Below the pieces are notes generated by a model, which had not been told where the DNA came from, made no database searches, and saw only the letters and a program-made list of their open reading frames with translations. A stretch of 45,134 bases of DNA from JBKPCD01 sp046727175 (lineage in GTDB: Bacteria > Acidobacteriota > Vicinamibacteria > Vicinamibacterales > 2-12-FULL-66-21), in assembly GCA_046727175.1 (NCBI GenBank), contig JBKPCD010000027.1, forward strand, positions 1-45,134, written 5' to 3'. Positions 42,776-45,134 of this stretch are shown here, piece after piece. Made by a program: the position numbers and the translations under genes. Numbering within the stretch: position 1 is the stretch's first letter; every line of letters starts with the position of its first letter.

Positions 42776-44182
42776 CTACTGCGACCAGTTCGGATATCGA
42801 TTGCGGCCGGTTTTCGTGACCTGCCGGAGGTTCTTGCCATCGTAATCGATCGTGAAGATCTGCTCTTTCCCACCCAGACGATCCGACACGAACGCCAGAT
42901 GTCGGCCGTTCGGCGAGAACGCCGCACTCTCATTGCTGCCGATCCCATCAGTGATCGTCACCGTTTCACCGGTCTTCAGATCGTACACGTTGATTTGATT
43001 CCCGCCGCCCCGCTGCGAGGTGTACGCAATCTTGTTGAACGGGGGCGGCGACCAGGTCGGCCTGTCGCAATGTTGCTCGTGCGTGATCAGACGCAAGTCG
43101 GTGCCGTCGTCGTTCACGACGTAGATTTGGGGAGAACCCGTCCGGTCGGAAACAAACGCGATCTGATTGCCGGTCGGCGACCACGTGGGCGTCACGTCGG
43201 CCGAGGGATGATTCGTCACGCGACGGAGGTTGCTCCCGTCCCGATTGACGACGTAGATCTCCATGTTGCCGTCGCGGTTCGTTGCGAATGCGAGCTTCGT
43301 TCCATCGAGCGACCACGCCGGCAGATAATTCTGGACCTCTGGCGTTCCGCCGCGCGCCGGCCTCTGCGGAGTTCCTAATACCCGGATCGATTGCACGAAG
43401 ATGTCCGGATAACCGGTGCGATATGACATGTACGCGATCGAGTTCCCGTCGGGCGCCCAGACCGGCGCAATGTCGAGCGACGCCGTGATGGTCGCGCGCC
43501 GCTGGTTCGCGCCGTCGTAGTCGGAGGTGTAGATATTCGAGATGTCACGTTCGCCCACGGGCCCTTTCATCCTGCTTCCGTCGCGATCAGAAGAGAAGAC
43601 GAGCTTCGTGCGCGCGACGCCGCGAAGGCCGCGCTGCTGCTGGTGGATGTCGTCGGACGCCGTGTGCGCGTAAATGCGTCCGCCGTCCCTGACAGACTCG
43701 AACGATCCGCTGTATTGTTTGCCGAGCGCGGTTCGGCCCGTCGAGACTTGGAGCAGCCGCACTTCTGCGATCATTCCCGTGGCGCCCTTGCGGATCGTTC
43801 CGATGACGATACCATCCGCGCCGAGCTCCTTCCAGCGATCGAGCGGCACCGATTCGACGGATGTCGCCGCCGGAATGCTTCGATAGGTGTCGCGCGGGAT
43901 CATGTAGAACTCCCGCTCGAAACTCAGATCATCCCACAGCACCTGTCCAATCGCCTTCGCTGCCGCGACCGTTTCCGCCTCGTTCGAGAGCGGGATGAAG
44001 TCTGGGACGGCGAGCTTTGGTGGCAGTCCTGGCGCTCCGCTGATCGACACGGCCAATTCGGTCGGCTGTTGACTCGGCGGCGGCTGCTGTTGGGCCCCGG
44101 ACGGAGGCTGTTGCACCTGGCCTGCGAGAACAACCGCCGCGCAACCCGCAAGAGCGAATGTGAGAAAACGCACAGGTCTCAT
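42776..44182 (-). CDS. tolB: Tol-Pal system protein TolB
   Basis: A 468-residue periplasmic TolB. The signal peptide is about residues 1-21 and a Gln/Pro-rich stretch follows. An N-terminal alpha/beta domain (about 45-190) precedes six PD40 propeller blades (SPDGNSIAYMSYRTG-type: APDGNSIAYMSYR, LDGTKLAFATNRDGNMEIYVVNRDGSNLRRVT, SPTGNQIAFVSDRTGSPQIYVVNDDGTDLRLIT). Its start overlaps the TonB/TolA-like stop as TGATG, so the genes are coupled. Confidence 0.93.
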   Translation of the reverse strand: MRPVRFLTFALAGCAAVVLAGQVQQPPSGAQQQPPPSQQPTELAVSISGAPGLPPKLAVPDFIPLSNEAETVAAAKAIGQVLWDDLSFEREFYMIPRDTYRSIPAATSVESVPLDRWKELGADGIVIGTIRKGATGMIAEVRLLQVSTGRTALGKQYSGSFESVRDGGRIYAHTASDDIHQQQRGLRGVARTKLVFSSDRDGSRMKGPVGERDISNIYTSDYDGANQRRATITASLDIAPVWAPDGNSIAYMSYRTGYPDIFVQSIRVLGTPQRPARGGTPEVQNYLPAWSLDGTKLAFATNRDGNMEIYVVNRDGSNLRRVTNHPSADVTPTWSPTGNQIAFVSDRTGSPQIYVVNDDGTDLRLITHEQHCDRPTWSPPPFNKIAYTSQRGGGNQINVYDLKTGETVTITDGIGSNESAAFSPNGRHLAFVSDRLGGKEQIFTIDYDGKNLRQVTKTGRNRYPNWSQ

Positions 44183-45066
44183 CAGCGCTGATACCCAAAA
44201 TCCAGGTGGACGGTCAAGTACGGTTCCGGAAACTGTGGCGGAAGCGGCGGAAGCTGCCGCGTGTACAGGACAGCTCGCCTCGACTCGAGATCGAGCACGG
44301 CATTGCCGCTGCCTCTCTCGACCTCGACGTTCGTCAACATCCCATCCCGCCGGATCGTGAACTTGACGATCGTGTGTCCCTCCACGCCCTGTTGTTGCGA
44401 CCAGTTCGCGCGGATTTTCTGAAGCATCGTAACTATGTACTCCGGGCAGCAGAAGTCCTTCACATCCAACGTTGCGCCGGTGCCGCCGCCGCCGCTCGTC
44501 GAGAGTCCCCCGAACGGGATCTGTTGGCCTCTGGTGTTCGCCAGGGCATCTCCAGGCTTCACGGCCTCGCCAGTCGTGGGCTTCCGGCTGGCTGATTTCT
44601 CGACCGACTTATCGAGCGTGGTCGGCGGCTTCGCTTTCGTCTTGGCCGAAAGATCCGGCGCAATCATCTCGGGTTGTTTCGTTGCGGGCCGAGTTTCCAC
44701 GCGCGCCTTCGGCTCAGGCGGAGCGACCGTCTGCACCGGCCGCGCCGACAGCTGTGTCATCCCTCCCGCGTCCTCACCAGGCGCTCCACCGAGTGAGATC
44801 GTCATGACGTTGGGAGGCACCTTCGGTTCGAAGCCCATCCACGACCGCGGTGCCAGCACGAGCGCCGTGATCAAGACACCATGCGCGACGAGCGACACGA
44901 TCACCATGCGGCTCAGGCCTTCAGCCTGCCGCGAGCGGAGATCCAGAATGTCGCTGACCGCCTCCCGCATGCTTTGGCTCTCGACTCTCGACTCTAGAAA
45001 AGTTCGGCCGGTCGCGGGCCCCTTCGCCCCGCTCCGCTCCGGCGGGCGCGCCGCTGGCGCGCTCAC
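44182..45066 (-). CDS. TolA/TonB-type energy transducer
   Basis: A 294-residue bitopic protein, the TolA equivalent by position between tolR and tolB. Residues about 1-52 are cytoplasmic, 54-72 the anchor (MVIVSLVAHGVLITALVLA), then a Pro/Lys/Thr-rich periplasmic spacer, and a C-terminal TonB-type domain (about 205-294: IRANWSQQQGVEGHTIVKFTIRRDGMLTNVEVERGSG). It has FCCPEY before that domain, an unusual cysteine pair. GTG 45066 overlaps the tolR stop by 4 nt; ATG 44970 is a shorter alternative. It passes proton-motive energy to TolB/Pal. Confidence 0.8.
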   Translation of the reverse strand: MSAPAARPPERSGAKGPATGRTFLESRVESQSMREAVSDILDLRSRQAEGLSRMVIVSLVAHGVLITALVLAPRSWMGFEPKVPPNVMTISLGGAPGEDAGGMTQLSARPVQTVAPPEPKARVETRPATKQPEMIAPDLSAKTKAKPPTTLDKSVEKSASRKPTTGEAVKPGDALANTRGQQIPFGGLSTSGGGGTGATLDVKDFCCPEYIVTMLQKIRANWSQQQGVEGHTIVKFTIRRDGMLTNVEVERGSGNAVLDLESRRAVLYTRQLPPLPPQFPEPYLTVHLDFGYQR

Positions 45067-45134
45067 ATTTTCCGGGGCTGCGACATGGACCCGACTTTCT
45101 CCACGCCGGCCTGCTTCTTCATCCTCCGGGGGAC
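45063..45134 (-). CDS. tolR: ExbD/TolR C-terminal fragment (cut by window edge)
   Basis: Only the last 23 codons are in the window. The frame reads MKKQAGVEKVG and ends with TGA at 45065-45063. QAGVEKVG is the typical end of ExbD/TolR proteins, the stator partner of TolQ. Position before the TolA-like gene and the 4-nt overlap GTGA support this. The rest, and probably tolQ, lie beyond the edge. Confidence 0.7.
   Translation of the reverse strand, partial: VPRRMKKQAGVEKVGSMSQPRKM

Overview
This 45 kb window is a chromosomal stretch of a high-GC, diderm (Gram-negative type) bacterium. The gene content (HprK together with RapZ and an EIIA-Man/HPr/EI phosphotransfer chain, an RpoN regulon, a Lpt and Tol-Pal envelope, a bacterial deoxyhypusine-synthase homologue) and the many short heptanucleotide arrays in the gaps suggest an Acidobacteriota genome, perhaps class Vicinamibacteria. 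That placement is inference from the sequence style, not from a marker search. Coding density is high, there is no rRNA, tRNA, IS element, phage or CRISPR array, and almost every gene is a recognisable housekeeping gene.

Layout. 1-467: no recognisable gene, but repeats. 468-5440 (minus): a deoxyhypusine-synthase-like enzyme and an agmatinase with a 4-nt overlap, followed by a TPR-sigma-54 activator. 5640-11167 (minus): mutS followed, with a 4-nt overlap, by a 964-residue secreted HExxH metallopeptidase/beta-propeller/outer-membrane-barrel fusion. 11234-14512 (plus): tsaB, rimI, a DUF465 protein, and psd-pssA for phosphatidylethanolamine synthesis. 14514-18723 (minus): a decayed DUF6745-like fragment and a 1304-residue NtrY-type histidine kinase. 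18859-21101 (plus): a membrane protein overlapping a PLP aminotransferase. 21111-22241 (minus): a PQQ-type propeller. 22342-30235 (plus): guaA, dnaE, accA, recJ. 30335-39995 (plus): a fused LptC/LptA-like protein, lptB, rpoN, hpf, hprK, rapZ, EIIA-Man, ptsH, ptsI. 40125-41167 (plus): a cupin and ssb. 41164-45134 (minus): the Tol-Pal cluster (tolR end, tolA/tonB-like, tolB, pal, cpoB).

How it fits together. lptC/A-lptB serve lipopolysaccharide transport and psd/pssA the phospholipids. Tol-Pal serves envelope constriction. The hprK-rapZ-EIIA-ptsH-ptsI block is a soluble regulatory phosphorelay with both HPr phosphorylation sites (His15 and Ser46) and no EIIB/EIIC permease. Three elements of sigma-54 control lie in the same window: rpoN, a TPR-type activator and an NtrY-like kinase.

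The most unusual signal is not a gene. At least seven, probably nine, places carry tandem degenerate repeats with a strict 7-bp period. The unit sequence differs from site to site (for example GATTGCN, GAATTGT, GAATGGT, GAAGCTA, YCCGGYC), but several sites are built as two inverted arms around a centre or hairpin. One array fills the whole guaA-dnaE gap and contains the dnaE start codon. Another lies inside the metallopeptidase gene, where about 15 units (105 bp) encode a Gly/Pro-rich linker. This looks like a family of heptamer elements comparable in form to the heptanucleotide STRRs of cyanobacteria. I do not know of a described function for it here.
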